In this document: positions 9,101-19,686 of the stretch, piece after piece
Position numbering within the stretch: position 1 is the first letter of the stretch
Layout: every line of letters begins with the position of its first letter
NCBI RefSeq assembly: GCF_000230675.1
Contig: NZ_AGIK01000001.1
Location: 930,001 to 994,000 of the forward strand
Direction of reading: 5' to 3'
Source: Synechococcus sp. WH 8016
GTDB taxonomy: Bacteria; Cyanobacteriota; Cyanobacteriia; PCC-6307; Cyanobiaceae
Length of the DNA: 64,000 nt
Program-made: the position numbers and the translations under genes
Notes under the pieces: model-generated
What the model was told of the DNA's origin: nothing
The model's input: only the letters and a program-made list of their open reading frames with translations
Databases searched by the model: none

Positions 9101-12100
9101 TTAAAAGCGGAAGAAAAGCTGCAATTGGCTTTGCCAAGTACCTTGCGTATCAACAGAACCTGAAATGCTTAATTTTTGGTCTATTTGATAACTAAGGCTT
9201 CCCTGAGGAGGAATATCATTGCGATTAGGCGCAGCCAATATGGACAAGTCAAAACGATCAGAAACATTCACTCCAAAATCGGTCACAATTGCCATTTGTG
9301 GTGGAACACGCCCTGACACTCGCTCGCCATCGTTATCAACTACAGGCGTAACATAAGTAGGATAAAGAGCAAATTGAAGCCTCTGATTAAAAGCATCAGT
9401 AAACGTTCCCAATAATGGTGAAAGCAAAGATTGACCAAGCACCGCGGCTAAAGCAGTCCCTGCACCTGCACCAGTAAGCCCAGCTAACGAGTTACCGCCA
9501 ATCAAACCAAGCAACTGGGTCTGCGACATTGGAGGAGAACTTCTTAGACGAATACTATTAGAGAGAAGATTGGCTGGACCTTCAGCTTGAAGATTCACTT
9601 TCACTAAACGTAATTGACCTCCAGCACCAAGGGCACCTGTGCCATTGGTATCAAAAACAGTTGTGGTTGAGGGATTATTGCCAACACCCAGATTAACGCT
9701 ATCTGAGACACTAGTCTCCATTGCAATGTCCACATAAGGGATCAGCCCCTGCGAAGGAGTAAAGACTGCCACATTCGGAGCTTTGCGATCCAAATTAAAG
9801 GTACTGGTAAACATCGAAACCCGCCCTGAAAGCAATTGCAAGACGCCTCGCAACTCAATATCTGAATCCAAAGGACCATTCACTGTGATCAATCCCGCCG
9901 TCGTAAAGTTAGCTATAGGTTGCACTTGAACCTTTAAGCGAGGGCCAAACTTTACCCTGAAATCATTAAAGTTAACGAAGGGCAAATCAGGCACCGATGC
10001 TTTAACGCTTCTGCTTGGGTCTTCCTCAATATTTGGACCAAGCAATACAAGAGGCTCCTTGAAATTCCAATCTTCTTCAAGCAGATCATTTACTGAAACC
10101 AAAGGTCCAGAGACCACCTGATCTTCTTTCTGACCACTGTTACCATTATTTAATCTTAATCTAGAGAACATTGATTGTTGCGGAGTAATCGCCCCTTCAC
10201 TCAACTGAAGATTCCCTTGGAAATCAGGACTCACCAATGCACCACTCACGCGAAGATCAGCAGCAATCGCTAGGTCAGCCGTGGGCACCTTGATTCGGGC
10301 CTTTTCAATGGTGATGGCCAAAGGAACGTCTTCAGGCGCAGGCTTAAACAACGCCAGAGCACCACTGGCCTGAAGGATGCCAGAGGAACCAATTTTCCCC
10401 TTGAGTTCTTGTACCTCAAGGCGATCAAAATCGAAGACAACAGAAGTATTGACCTTGCTGACAATTTGGTCCTGAACAACAAATTTCCCGTCTTTCATCA
10501 CGATGAATCCATTGGCCTCAGGGGCCCGAAGACTGCCTCCAATTAACAGTCTCAGATCAGTATCTCCCTGATTCCAAGCCACCACATCTCTCGAAAATCC
10601 AGCCAGGAAGTGAAGACCATCACCATGACTTTCCACCCGAACGTCTAAGGGGCGATCAGGCGTTAAGGGAACTTGCCCAATCACTGTCAGTGGCTCATCA
10701 GCCCCCTCTGCCCGCAAAGCCAAATCAAGCTGCAACGTCTCGTTGGAGAACAAAATCTGACCGCGATCAAGGGCAATCGGTTCCTGACCTACGCGTGCCT
10801 TCTCAAGCACAAGCTCGGTTGTCAGTACTGGTGAGCCTTCCCCCAAGCGATAGCTACCCGTAAGCCCAAGAGCCCCTTGCAGAGCAGAGGGAACCGGAGC
10901 CACCAGTGCAAGAAGGCTGAACGGCAGATGAACCAATGAAAAGCTGCCCTCGCCTGAAGAAAGAGGCCCCTTGAGCTCAGCGATGAACGGTTTCACCTGC
11001 AGAGCGATGTCTTCATCTTCACCATCGATCCAAAGATGACCACGCGCGGTGAGATCAATGTCGAGGCTATTGAGGTTTGGCCCCTGAAGATCAATCACAG
11101 CATCCACTTGCCCCCTTAGATCTTCAGGATGAAACGCTTCTTTCTCCCTGCGATCTCGACGGGCATCATCAAGGGCCCGTTGGGATCGCCTAAGCGCCTT
11201 CAACTGCCCATCCAGAGAGCCACCAAAGGTGTTGACCAGCAAGGTGCCTAAATCCGTGGCATCGCCCTGATCAGCAGGAAGTGACTGGGACAGCTGGGGG
11301 AGGCTGAGCGCACTGGCCGTTAGCCAGCGTGCACTGAGACCACGCGCCTGAATCTCGGCGTTGAGTCCAGCATTCCGATATCCATCAGCCTCAAACGTGA
11401 TCTGTCCGCTATCGCGCGGCAACAGTTCCCCGCTGATGTCATAGCGATCATTTTTGTACTGAACCGTCATCAGGGCCTGGCGTAACTGGATCCCCAGCAA
11501 TCCCGGTTGGGCAAGCTTCAGGTCGGCCGACATGCTCCAGGGCTGCAAACTCAAATCACCGGAACCACTCAAACGGCCATACACCCCTTCCCAACGCTGT
11601 TTTGGAGGCAACACCAACTCCAAACCATCCACACTCAGATCGTTCGCTGTCCAGCGATAGAGGGCAGGACTACCGCTGATCTGCAGCTCACCTTTCCTGC
11701 GCTGCAGGCGCACGGTTTCTGGCAACCAATTGCGCCCAAGTTGAGCATCCAATGAGCCAGGAATCACGGCTCCAACGGAGGCCATCTGGAGCTGACCGCC
11801 ACCACCAGGTCGTCCTTCAAAGCGGCCTTGCCAACGTTCAACAAGACGAATAGCTCCCGCACGAGGGCTATGAACTTCGATCTGAAGATCAGGCTGTAAC
11901 GACTGAAGAGGACCACGGACCTCCCCTTCGGCCGCAATCGTGCCATCCATCTCCGTCCCAATCAGAGAACCGATCCTGCTGAGCGGATAGGCCTGTAAGC
12001 GCAGATTGGATTCCAACGCGCCAACTTGCAGCCCACCTTTCCCGAGTTGAAGGGGCAAGACAGCATCAGCATTGAACTGAGGGCTCGTGAAGCGGTTCAG

Positions 12101-13522
12101 AGTCAACAAACCCTGCTCTGAAGACCAACCGGCCTTGAGCGACCAATGGTCAAGCAAGGGATTGCTCTCCTGGTTGAGCGCCAACTGAAGTTGAGGCGAG
12201 AGGCTGGGGCCAAACAGGCGCAACTCCCCCTTTAAAGGAGCCTTCGTGCCCAACAGCTCAGGAATCAAGGGCAGGCCCTTCCAGGCTTTCCCGACCACTT
12301 GCAGCTGCTTTGTCTTGACATCCAGCAGCGGAAACAAGGAACCCTGTGCCTTGATTGAGGCACCGGATGCTTCTAGAGAAAGGTTTTCAAGCCTGGCTTT
12401 CCATGCTTTCGGGCGACGCCCATCTCCGCGCACCTGCAGATCAATGGCAACGGGTTGATCCAGGACCTTGGCCTCTGGAAGTCTCCATTTTCCTGCAAGT
12501 TTGAAACGGGGCTGAGACCAGTCACCATCAAGGCTTAGAGCCAACTGATTGTCCTGGTTCAGCTCCTTCAAGGTGGCGCTTAAATCAAAGCGCTTATTGA
12601 GGTGAACCCGACCGCCCAGGTCGGCCCTGTAGGAGCCGTAACGCCACTGACTGCGTGGAATCGTGAGTCGATCTCGATCACAATTAAGACGCAATTGTTG
12701 CGATGCAAGTGCGTGCTGAAGCGGCTTGCCGCTAACGGTCAAGCCCACAACAGAGAGGCCACCCCCACAGCTGATTTGCCCTCGATTCCAATCAAAACTG
12801 AGATCACCACCCACCTGGCCCCCCAGCTCGATGGGCTGCGCCATCGGAAGCAACCCTTGCAAGCGGTTAAGGCGAATCCGCTTCAGTTGCGTGGTGAGCA
12901 GAAATTCAGGACGATCCCAGTGAGCACGCCCCTTTAGCTTCACCGTGCCTCGATCGGGCAGAGCGATTTGAAAGGCACCATCGGCCCATTTCTCATTGAG
13001 ACGAAGACGCGCGGCTCCCGCCAAGGAGAGCTGAAGGTCAGAGGGCTCAACACGAATGTTGGCTGGATCGATGAGCCGCACACGAAGGTCGACGCGATGA
13101 AGGAACTCATTATTTGCCCGAGGGCCTGGCACCCAAAACTGTCCTTGTTGGTTGCGGTTGAGATTGAGTTTTGTCCCCTTCAGTCGGGCGACGACCACCA
13201 GCCGCAAGTGGCGAATGCTGGAGAGGGGATCAATCCCCAGGGTGAGTTTCTGCACACGCAGGGTCGACGCATCCTTCGTTCCAGGAAGAATCGTGATCGG
13301 TCCAATTCCGATTCCATCGAGCCCAAGTCCGCGATAAGGGCCAATCTCAATCGGATGCCCCAGAGGGACGGAAAATTGCTGTTCCAGGGAGGGACGCAAG
13401 CCATTGATGGCTCGTGCAATCAAGCGGTCAGCACTGAACCAAACGGCAGCAGCCACAACTGTGAGCCCCAGTCCAGAGATCACCACTCGTGGAGCCATCG
13501 CGCCTTTGCCTGTGCTCCGCAT
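9101..13522 (-). CDS. TamB-like translocation/assembly module protein, 1473 aa
   Basis: Very large protein with one N-terminal membrane anchor (VVISGLGLTVVAAAVWFSA) followed by long stretches of alternating beta-structure. It ends in the TamB/DUF490 domain, where SLLSPLLGTF, LYPTYVTPVV and a final aromatic LQLFFRF stand out. In known systems TamB-type proteins bridge inner and outer membranes for outer-membrane protein or lipid transport; cyanobacterial and chloroplast homologues are related to Tic236. The start overlaps nothing, but the first 119 bases face the divergent ycf51 gene. Confidence 0.9.
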   Translation of the reverse strand: MRSTGKGAMAPRVVISGLGLTVVAAAVWFSADRLIARAINGLRPSLEQQFSVPLGHPIEIGPYRGLGLDGIGIGPITILPGTKDASTLRVQKLTLGIDPLSSIRHLRLVVVARLKGTKLNLNRNQQGQFWVPGPRANNEFLHRVDLRVRLIDPANIRVEPSDLQLSLAGAARLRLNEKWADGAFQIALPDRGTVKLKGRAHWDRPEFLLTTQLKRIRLNRLQGLLPMAQPIELGGQVGGDLSFDWNRGQISCGGGLSVVGLTVSGKPLQHALASQQLRLNCDRDRLTIPRSQWRYGSYRADLGGRVHLNKRFDLSATLKELNQDNQLALSLDGDWSQPRFKLAGKWRLPEAKVLDQPVAIDLQVRGDGRRPKAWKARLENLSLEASGASIKAQGSLFPLLDVKTKQLQVVGKAWKGLPLIPELLGTKAPLKGELRLFGPSLSPQLQLALNQESNPLLDHWSLKAGWSSEQGLLTLNRFTSPQFNADAVLPLQLGKGGLQVGALESNLRLQAYPLSRIGSLIGTEMDGTIAAEGEVRGPLQSLQPDLQIEVHSPRAGAIRLVERWQGRFEGRPGGGGQLQMASVGAVIPGSLDAQLGRNWLPETVRLQRRKGELQISGSPALYRWTANDLSVDGLELVLPPKQRWEGVYGRLSGSGDLSLQPWSMSADLKLAQPGLLGIQLRQALMTVQYKNDRYDISGELLPRDSGQITFEADGYRNAGLNAEIQARGLSARWLTASALSLPQLSQSLPADQGDATDLGTLLVNTFGGSLDGQLKALRRSQRALDDARRDRREKEAFHPEDLRGQVDAVIDLQGPNLNSLDIDLTARGHLWIDGEDEDIALQVKPFIAELKGPLSSGEGSFSLVHLPFSLLALVAPVPSALQGALGLTGSYRLGEGSPVLTTELVLEKARVGQEPIALDRGQILFSNETLQLDLALRAEGADEPLTVIGQVPLTPDRPLDVRVESHGDGLHFLAGFSRDVVAWNQGDTDLRLLIGGSLRAPEANGFIVMKDGKFVVQDQIVSKVNTSVVFDFDRLEVQELKGKIGSSGILQASGALALFKPAPEDVPLAITIEKARIKVPTADLAIAADLRVSGALVSPDFQGNLQLSEGAITPQQSMFSRLRLNNGNSGQKEDQVVSGPLVSVNDLLEEDWNFKEPLVLLGPNIEEDPSRSVKASVPDLPFVNFNDFRVKFGPRLKVQVQPIANFTTAGLITVNGPLDSDIELRGVLQLLSGRVSMFTSTFNLDRKAPNVAVFTPSQGLIPYVDIAMETSVSDSVNLGVGNNPSTTTVFDTNGTGALGAGGQLRLVKVNLQAEGPANLLSNSIRLRSSPPMSQTQLLGLIGGNSLAGLTGAGAGTALAAVLGQSLLSPLLGTFTDAFNQRLQFALYPTYVTPVVDNDGERVSGRVPPQMAIVTDFGVNVSDRFDLSILAAPNRNDIPPQGSLSYQIDQKLSISGSVDTQGTWQSQLQLFFRF

Positions 13523-13586
13523 TGATGACCGTCATCCCAGCCAAGGTCGACGCAATATAGAGAGGAGATTTGTCCCTAACCAGCCC

Positions 13587-14027
13587 ATGCCGCTTCCGGA
13601 ATTATTGGAGGTATCCAGCAAATGGCTGGCCTGGAGTGGCCTGGGCCTCTCCGTTCTTACCGTGGTTGCCTTCGTAACCCGTTGGGGGCTGCGTTTTCGG
13701 CTTGTAGGCGTCAGTAGTTTCACGTTCTTGTTAGCCGTGAGCTGCTGGGCTTTTTCGATCAGTTATTCGCCCCCGGTGCGCATTGAAGGTGCTGTGCAGG
13801 TGCCGATTGTGTTTGATAACGGCACCGACCTCGTCGTGGCACAGGCTTCCAGTGGCTTTGCACAAGAAGCCATCACCCCCACCCTGAACCAAATCGCTGC
13901 GAACCTCCGCCCCGGAGGTCGCAACATGGAGGTCCGTGTTCGACTTCGGCAACTTCAAACCGAGAGCAAGGGCAGCTCAAGACCCGTGGTGCTTGGGGAA
14001 ACCAAACGGGACTTCAGCCAGGGATGA
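13587..14027 (+). CDS. ycf51: Ycf51 (DUF2518) membrane protein
   Basis: A 146-residue protein with two membrane helices at about residues 11-28 and 32-55, then a soluble domain (VPIVFDNGTDLVVAQ, ENLRPGG-like turn and VRVRLRQLQ). The frame is open further upstream to 13404, but that part overlaps the tamB-like gene on the other strand. The ATG at 13587 gives the family's normal length, so it is chosen. The function of Ycf51 is unknown. The DUF4332 gene overlaps its stop by 4 bases. Confidence 0.85.
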   Translation: MPLPELLEVSSKWLAWSGLGLSVLTVVAFVTRWGLRFRLVGVSSFTFLLAVSCWAFSISYSPPVRIEGAVQVPIVFDNGTDLVVAQASSGFAQEAITPTLNQIAANLRPGGRNMEVRVRLRQLQTESKGSSRPVVLGETKRDFSQG

Positions 14028-14428
14028 GCGCAACTGCCCCTCTCCGTGGATTACCGCAAGGTTTTCGCGATGAACAACGGGATCTAACACAAGCTGGCAT
14101 TACCAACTGGGGACAGCTAAGCGATCTGACAGATCAAAAGCTGAGCCGTCTTGTCGCCACTGGACGATCCACAGCACGAAACCTCAAACGTCTCCGCGGC
14201 ATCGCTGATTTGGTGTGTTGTTTGGAACTTGCGCCAGCCGACGCGGCCCTATTGATGCACGCAGGCTTTGCCACAGTCGCGGCGATCGCAGGCTCTTCCC
14301 CGCAGGACATTACGAACCGGACCGGGCGTTTGGAACGCCAGTTGGGGAGTGGCAGAGCTCCGGTTGTGGATTTGGCGATAGCCAAACAGTGGATCCTGCG
14401 AGCCAAAGCCAGGCAAACCACGAACTGA
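14024..14428 (+). CDS. DUF4332-like helix-hairpin-helix protein, 134 aa
   Basis: Contains two helix-hairpin-helix-like repeats (QAGITNWGQLSDLTDQKL and LMHAGFATVAAIAGSSPQDI), the pattern of DUF4332 and related nucleic-acid-binding helical domains. It is translationally coupled to ycf51 by an ATGA overlap. No enzymatic motif. Role unknown. Confidence 0.75.
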   Translation: MSATAPLRGLPQGFRDEQRDLTQAGITNWGQLSDLTDQKLSRLVATGRSTARNLKRLRGIADLVCCLELAPADAALLMHAGFATVAAIAGSSPQDITNRTGRLERQLGSGRAPVVDLAIAKQWILRAKARQTTN

Positions 14429-14492
14429 CCGTTCAACGCAGCAACCCAGGTCTTACCCCTTTGAAATGGTTTCAGTCATTTAAGGAGGAACC

Positions 14493-14804
14493 ATGCGTCC
14501 CCTCCATCAGGGTCTCGGCAGGACTTGGACTTTTTGCCATCGGGCGATTAGGGGCCTATCACTTTCGTTGTTGATATCTGCTTCAGCAGGGTTTGCTCAA
14601 TCAACCCTTCTCGAGAGTGTCAAACGAAACCCAGCGGAAGCCAAAGCGATGTGTCAGTCGTTCAAAGCCATGAACAGCAATGGCCAGTCCGCACTGTCAC
14701 CCGAAGCGATCAATCAGCTGGCAAGTCAACGCAACCTCAGCACCAATAACGCTGAAATTTTGGCTACTTACGTGATCGGATTGCACTGCTCGGATGTTCG
14801 CTGA
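14493..14804 (+). CDS. Small exported protein, 103 aa
   Basis: A strong ribosome-binding site (AAGGAGGAACC) precedes ATG 14493. The N-terminus has a basic stretch, the hydrophobic segment LSLSLLISASAGFAQ and a likely signal-peptidase site after FAQ. The mature part of about 70 residues contains two cysteines (MCQSF and LHCSDV), which could form a disulfide in the periplasm. I do not recognise the family. Its end overlaps the next gene by 11 bases. Confidence 0.72.
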   Translation: MRPLHQGLGRTWTFCHRAIRGLSLSLLISASAGFAQSTLLESVKRNPAEAKAMCQSFKAMNSNGQSALSPEAINQLASQRNLSTNNAEILATYVIGLHCSDVR

Positions 14805-16434
14805 TCAGATGTTGTCTGATCAAAAGTTCAAGGATCCAGAGTGCACTGATCAACAGTTCATAGACGCGACTTTGATCACTCCTGATGGCGTGAATCTGGT
14901 CGCGCGCATCTGGACACCGCAGGGGGCCGGTCCTTGGCCCACCCTGCTGATGAGACAACCCTATGGGCGGGCGATTGCTTCCACGGTGACCCTCCCCCAC
15001 CCGCTCTGGTGGACCGACCAAGGGTTTGCAGTCGTCGTCCAAGACGTCCGCGGCCAGGGTAGCTCTGAGGGAACATTTCAAGGATTCGGCCAAGAAGCTC
15101 TCGACACCGCCGCGACCCTTACGTGGCTCCGCGAGCGGCCCGAATGCAACGGACGCATCGGCCTGTACGGACTGTCCTATCAAGGGCTGACCCAGCTGCT
15201 CGCACCAGCGGATTGCCAGGCTCCTGACTGCCTTGCGCCAGCCATGTGTGGCTTAGCTGAACGGGAGGATTGGAGTTGCGAAGGCGGCGCCCACTGGTGG
15301 CACCTCGGCGTTGGCTGGGGGTTGCAGCTGGCAGCCCTTCAGGCCAAGCGCCGCAACGATTCTGGCGCCTGGAACGAGATCTACAGCGCTTTGGTGGAAG
15401 GTCGCTATCTACGCGAAGGCGTCGAGCTCTTAGAGCGACATGACCCCCAGGGAATGGCTTTGCGCTGGTTGCGACAACCGGCAGATCAGGACGAGCGCTG
15501 GATTCTCCATCGCCCAGCGCAAACCTGGCTCCAGAAACCCATGCTGCTGATCGGCGGCTGGTGGGATCCCCATCTGCGGGGTCTCCTCGACCTTCTCCAA
15601 ACGGCCCGATCCAGCGGCGGCAACCCCGAACTGCACATCGGCCCCGCCACCCATCTGCAGTGGTGGCCGGGAACGACCCAGCTTCTGCTGGATTTTTTCA
15701 ATCAACATCTCAAACATCCCCCAACCCCCAGCCAAGACAAAACAACTGCGATCAGGCTTTGGGATCTAGGCGATGGGACCTGGTCAGGTCAGAGCGGAAA
15801 CGAATGCAGCAAGGCCTCTTGGCATCTCCACAGCAATGGTTTGGCTTGCCTTGATGCCACCGATGGGCAATTGCTCGATGCCACGCTGCCTGGATCAGGA
15901 ACCTGCGTCATCGTTCATGACCCATGGCGACCAGCACCGGCAGTTGGTGGGCATTTGAGTCCCACGGCGGGGCCGTGCGATCGGAAAATCGTTGATCAAC
16001 GCTCGGACGTGGCCGTTTTTAGTTCCGAACCGCTCAAAACAGCTGTCCAGCTCTGCGGTCGCCCCCTTTTGAAACTCAAGGTATCCGCCGATCAGCCAGC
16101 CTTTGACCTCTGCGCGGCCGTGTCAAAACTCCCTGCTGATTGCGATGAGGTGCAGCAGATCTCAACCGGTGTGTTGCGGGTTCGACGGGACTTTGATGAG
16201 CCATCCAGCCCCATCACCCTGGAACTGCAGCCGCTGCTCGTGAGCTTCCAGCCTGGAGATCGGCTGCGTCTCTCACTTGCAGGGGCCTCATGGCCAGCCA
16301 TCGCTGTCAATCCAGGAGCTGGTGACCAACGCTTTGGCCCCCCCACGAGCGATTGCCGCGTCATCACCCTTTGCCTGCAGCTGGATGGGGCGACACTGCA
16401 AATGGCGCCACTGCTCGTTCCCCAAGCCGGATGA
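14794..16434 (+). CDS. CocE/NonD family serine hydrolase, 546 aa
   Basis: Member of the X-Pro dipeptidyl-peptidase/cocaine-esterase family. N-terminal hydrolase domain with DVRGQGSSEG and nucleophile motif GLYGLSYQG near residue 127; D and H candidates lie in GGWWDPH and HIGPATHLQWW. The C-terminal part is the jelly-roll domain with FQPGDRLRLSLAGASWP. No signal peptide, so probably cytosolic. Natural substrate unknown. An in-frame ATG at 14809 is an alternative start that would nearly remove the overlap with the preceding gene. Confidence 0.88.
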   Translation: MFADQMLSDQKFKDPECTDQQFIDATLITPDGVNLVARIWTPQGAGPWPTLLMRQPYGRAIASTVTLPHPLWWTDQGFAVVVQDVRGQGSSEGTFQGFGQEALDTAATLTWLRERPECNGRIGLYGLSYQGLTQLLAPADCQAPDCLAPAMCGLAEREDWSCEGGAHWWHLGVGWGLQLAALQAKRRNDSGAWNEIYSALVEGRYLREGVELLERHDPQGMALRWLRQPADQDERWILHRPAQTWLQKPMLLIGGWWDPHLRGLLDLLQTARSSGGNPELHIGPATHLQWWPGTTQLLLDFFNQHLKHPPTPSQDKTTAIRLWDLGDGTWSGQSGNECSKASWHLHSNGLACLDATDGQLLDATLPGSGTCVIVHDPWRPAPAVGGHLSPTAGPCDRKIVDQRSDVAVFSSEPLKTAVQLCGRPLLKLKVSADQPAFDLCAAVSKLPADCDEVQQISTGVLRVRRDFDEPSSPITLELQPLLVSFQPGDRLRLSLAGASWPAIAVNPGAGDQRFGPPTSDCRVITLCLQLDGATLQMAPLLVPQAG

Positions 16435-16470
16435 ACTCCGGCAAACTAAGTCCATTGTCGCTCCACGTTC

Positions 16471-17211
16471 ATGAAGCTCTCCTCCTGCCTTCTGGTCTGC
16501 GCTCTCGCGGCACCGATGCTGCAGGCGTTCCCTGTGCCAGCGGCACGAGGAGAACAGCTTTTAGCCCAGGGAGCGTTGGCGCCACGCACCCCACTGAGTG
16601 CCAGTGAGGCCAGTGAAGCAGCAGATGCACTCCTGAAAGCGCTGCAAGCCCGTAACGCCCAGGCTTTGTTTGATCGCCTATCAACGCCACTGCAAAACGC
16701 AACCACCGTTGAAGCCGTCAAGGGGCGCTTGAACAAGGCTCATCGCATCAAATCCACCCGTGTTGTGGCGATTTATCCAGGGATCGATGACACCACCGTC
16801 GATGTCATTGCCCAAACCGAGCAAGGCAGCAAAGAACTGCTTCTCGTTCTCGACGATGAAGGCAAGCTCGTGGCCTGGAAATGGTTAGGGGAAACGCTGC
16901 CGATCGAGACAACCGCTCTGAAATTTGTGCGTGATCTCGACGCACAACGCTGGATTGCAGCTCGCTACTACCTTTCGCTCGATTTTCAAAAAGAAATCTC
17001 CCCAGAAGATCTGGAACGTAAGTGGAGCAAATTAAGCCGCGTCCTGGGAGGCGTGAAGCGGATAAAAAATGCTGTCATCTCAAGCAAAGGGGCCGATCAA
17101 CAACTCGTTTTGGTCACCATTGAATTTGGAACCGTGACCGACAACTTGTTCGTCATCTTCGATGGCCAAGGCCGAATCATCAATGTGGACTTCTCTGAGG
17201 ATCTGGTCTGA
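16471..17211 (+). CDS. Exported DUF3887-type protein, 246 aa
   Basis: Signal peptide MKLSSCLLVCALAAPMLQAFPVPA, then a repeated fold: a helix followed by beta-strands (AADALLKALQARNAQALFDRL and again FVRDLDAQRWIAARYYLSLDF), which is the DUF3887 layout. Probably periplasmic. In related proteins this fold accompanies esterases and may bind small ligands. It follows the CocE hydrolase by 36 bases, suggesting joint transcription. Confidence 0.75.
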   Translation: MKLSSCLLVCALAAPMLQAFPVPAARGEQLLAQGALAPRTPLSASEASEAADALLKALQARNAQALFDRLSTPLQNATTVEAVKGRLNKAHRIKSTRVVAIYPGIDDTTVDVIAQTEQGSKELLLVLDDEGKLVAWKWLGETLPIETTALKFVRDLDAQRWIAARYYLSLDFQKEISPEDLERKWSKLSRVLGGVKRIKNAVISSKGADQQLVLVTIEFGTVTDNLFVIFDGQGRIINVDFSEDLV

Positions 17212-17292
17212 TCCCAAAAACTCAGCACATTCCATGCAGCCAAGGCGGGTTTTCCGCTTAAGCTCCCGGGCTAACGAAGACCATCCCCCTGC

Positions 17293-19590
17293 ATGACCGG
17301 CGCTGTTCTCGACTGGATGGTTCAGGACAGCCAGAGGCTGGCTGAATGCCGACACGACCATCCCTTCTCTCTTTTGGGGCCCCAACAGCTGGAGTCGGGC
17401 CAATGGGTCGTGAGAGCTTGGGTTCCCGAAGCTGAAACCGTTGAGTTGATCCTCAATGGCGAACGCCTATCGATGCAAACGCCTCATCACCCATGGGTTT
17501 TTGAGGCCGAATGTTCTCGGGATCCAGGCCATAACTACAAATTGCAGATCCGCCGTGGCGGGATCGAACACGAACAATTCGATCCTTGGGCTTTTCGGCA
17601 TGAGTGGATGGGCGAGATGGATCGCCACCTCTTTGCAGAGGGCAATCACCATCACATTTGGCGTCGGATGGGAGCCCACCGCTGCCAACAAGGTGGCATT
17701 GAAGGTGTGATGTTCTGCCTGTGGGCACCGAATGCACTCACCGTCAGCGTGATCGGAAATCTCAATTCATGGGATGGCCGCTACCACCCCATGCAGCAGA
17801 GACTGGGCGGCATCTGGGAGTTGTTCGTTCCTGAGCTTGAGGAAGGACACTTTTACAAATATGAGATCCGCACCCAAGACGGCCACTGTTATCAGAAGGC
17901 TGACCCCTATGGCTTCCAGCATGAAGTCAGGCCTGATACCAGCTCAATCGTTAGTCATCTCGACGGATTTCAGTGGAGTGATGACGCCTGGATCAGTAGC
18001 CGAGATCGTAGGAACCCTCTCGATCAGCCGATCTCGGTCTACGAGATGCACCTTGGCAGCTGGATTCACGCCTCAGCAGACGATCCATTCATCGAAGCCG
18101 ATGGAACGCCACGCCCACCGGTGCCTGCGGCCGATCTCAAGCCAGGGGCCCGTCTGCTCACCTACCCAGAGCTTGCCGATCGTCTGATCCCTTACGTCAA
18201 AGAGCAAGGATTCAGCCACATCGAATTGATGCCGATCACAGAGCATCCCTTCGATGGTTCATGGGGATACCAAGTCACCGGTTGGTACGCACCCACAAGC
18301 CGCTACGGCACTCCCGACGAATTTCGCGCCTTCGTCGATCGCTGCCATGCCGAGGGCATCGGAGTGATTATCGATTGGGTGCCTGGTCACTTCCCCAAAG
18401 ACAGTCATGGGCTTGCCTTCTTCGATGGCTGCCACCTGTACGAACACGCCGACCCACGGATTGGCGAGCACAAGGAATGGGGGACCCTGATCTTCAATTA
18501 CAGCCGCAATGAAGTTAGAAACTTCCTTGTTGCCAATCTCGTTTTCTGGTTTGACCAATTCCATATCGATGGCATCCGAGTGGATGCGGTGGCATCGATG
18601 CTCTACCGAGATTATTTGCGGCCTGATGGTGAGTGGCTAGCGAACGAACACGGGGGTAGAGAAAACACGGAAGCGGTGCGCTTCCTTCAACAAGCCAATC
18701 ACGTCCTGTTTGAGCATTTCCCCGGTGCTCTCTCGATCGCCGAAGAATCCACCACTTGGCCCATGGTGACTCAGCCCACAGAGAGTGGTGGCCTGGGCTT
18801 CAACCTCAAATGGAACATGGGTTGGATGCACGACATGCTCGATTATTTCGAGCTGGATCCGTGGTTCCGCCAGTTTCATCAAAACAACATCACGTTTTCG
18901 ATCTGGTACACGTACACCGAAAACTTCATGCTTGCCCTCAGTCACGACGAAGTCGTGCATGGCAAGAGTCATCTTCTGCACAAGATGCCCGGTGATGACT
19001 GGCAGAAGTACGCCAACACGCGGGCCTTACTGGCCTACATGTGGACGCACCCAGGCAAGAAAACGATCTTCATGGGCATGGAGTTCGGCCAACGTGCTGA
19101 ATGGAACGTGTGGGGAGATCTCCAGTGGGATTTGCTGAACTACGAGCCGCACGCGGGCGTGCACCGAATGGTGAGAGAACTAAATGCGCTCTATAAAAAA
19201 GAGCCTGCTCTCTGGCAGGACGATTTTGATCAGTACGGCTTCCAGTGGATCGATTGCAATGACAATCGCCATTCCGTGATCAGTTTCATGCGCCGAGAAA
19301 GCACAAGTGGCTCCTGGCTTGTGGTCGTGGCCAACTTCACCCCCCAAAGCCATTCCCATTACAGGGTGGGAGTTCCCATCTCTGGCTTCTACGAAGAGAT
19401 CTTCAATACGGATGCTGCCAAATACGGCGGCAGCAATCTTGGAAATCTTGGTGGCAAGCCCTCCGATGAGTGGGGCATCCATGGTTACGACAACTCCCTA
19501 GATCTCTGCCTGCCACCGCTCAGCCTGATGGTGTTTAAGCACGACCCCAAAAAAAGTTTGGCTGAAGTCTCCGTCAAAGAGAGTGCTTAG
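17293..19590 (+). CDS. glgB: 1,4-alpha-glucan branching enzyme (GlgB)
   Basis: Introduces alpha-1,6 branches into glycogen, the main carbon store in cyanobacteria. GH13: N-terminal carbohydrate-binding domains, then the catalytic barrel with nucleophile Asp in [11 protein letters not shown] (about residue 426), acid Glu in SIAEEST (about 481) and Asp in [10 protein letters not shown] (about 549). The 765-residue length is normal for cyanobacterial GlgB. hemE follows 96 bases later. Confidence 0.97.
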   Translation: MTGAVLDWMVQDSQRLAECRHDHPFSLLGPQQLESGQWVVRAWVPEAETVELILNGERLSMQTPHHPWVFEAECSRDPGHNYKLQIRRGGIEHEQFDPWAFRHEWMGEMDRHLFAEGNHHHIWRRMGAHRCQQGGIEGVMFCLWAPNALTVSVIGNLNSWDGRYHPMQQRLGGIWELFVPELEEGHFYKYEIRTQDGHCYQKADPYGFQHEVRPDTSSIVSHLDGFQWSDDAWISSRDRRNPLDQPISVYEMHLGSWIHASADDPFIEADGTPRPPVPAADLKPGARLLTYPELADRLIPYVKEQGFSHIELMPITEHPFDGSWGYQVTGWYAPTSRYGTPDEFRAFVDRCHAEGIGVIIDWVPGHFPKDSHGLAFFDGCHLYEHADPRIGEHKEWGTLIFNYSRNEVRNFLVANLVFWFDQFHIDGIRVDAVASMLYRDYLRPDGEWLANEHGGRENTEAVRFLQQANHVLFEHFPGALSIAEESTTWPMVTQPTESGGLGFNLKWNMGWMHDMLDYFELDPWFRQFHQNNITFSIWYTYTENFMLALSHDEVVHGKSHLLHKMPGDDWQKYANTRALLAYMWTHPGKKTIFMGMEFGQRAEWNVWGDLQWDLLNYEPHAGVHRMVRELNALYKKEPALWQDDFDQYGFQWIDCNDNRHSVISFMRRESTSGSWLVVVANFTPQSHSHYRVGVPISGFYEEIFNTDAAKYGGSNLGNLGGKPSDEWGIHGYDNSLDLCLPPLSLMVFKHDPKKSLAEVSVKESA

Positions 19591-19686
19591 GTTCAGGTGA
19601 TGTGACAAAACTGCCCGGATCGCCGTAAAACACAGCGTTTTGGTCAGTTTCGTCAGGTAGGTTGCCGCCTTGATCTGCACGCATTC

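Noticed and set aside
13404..13586. N-terminal extension of Ycf51
   Set aside because: It lies opposite the start of the tamB-like gene and would make the protein about 60 residues too long for its family.
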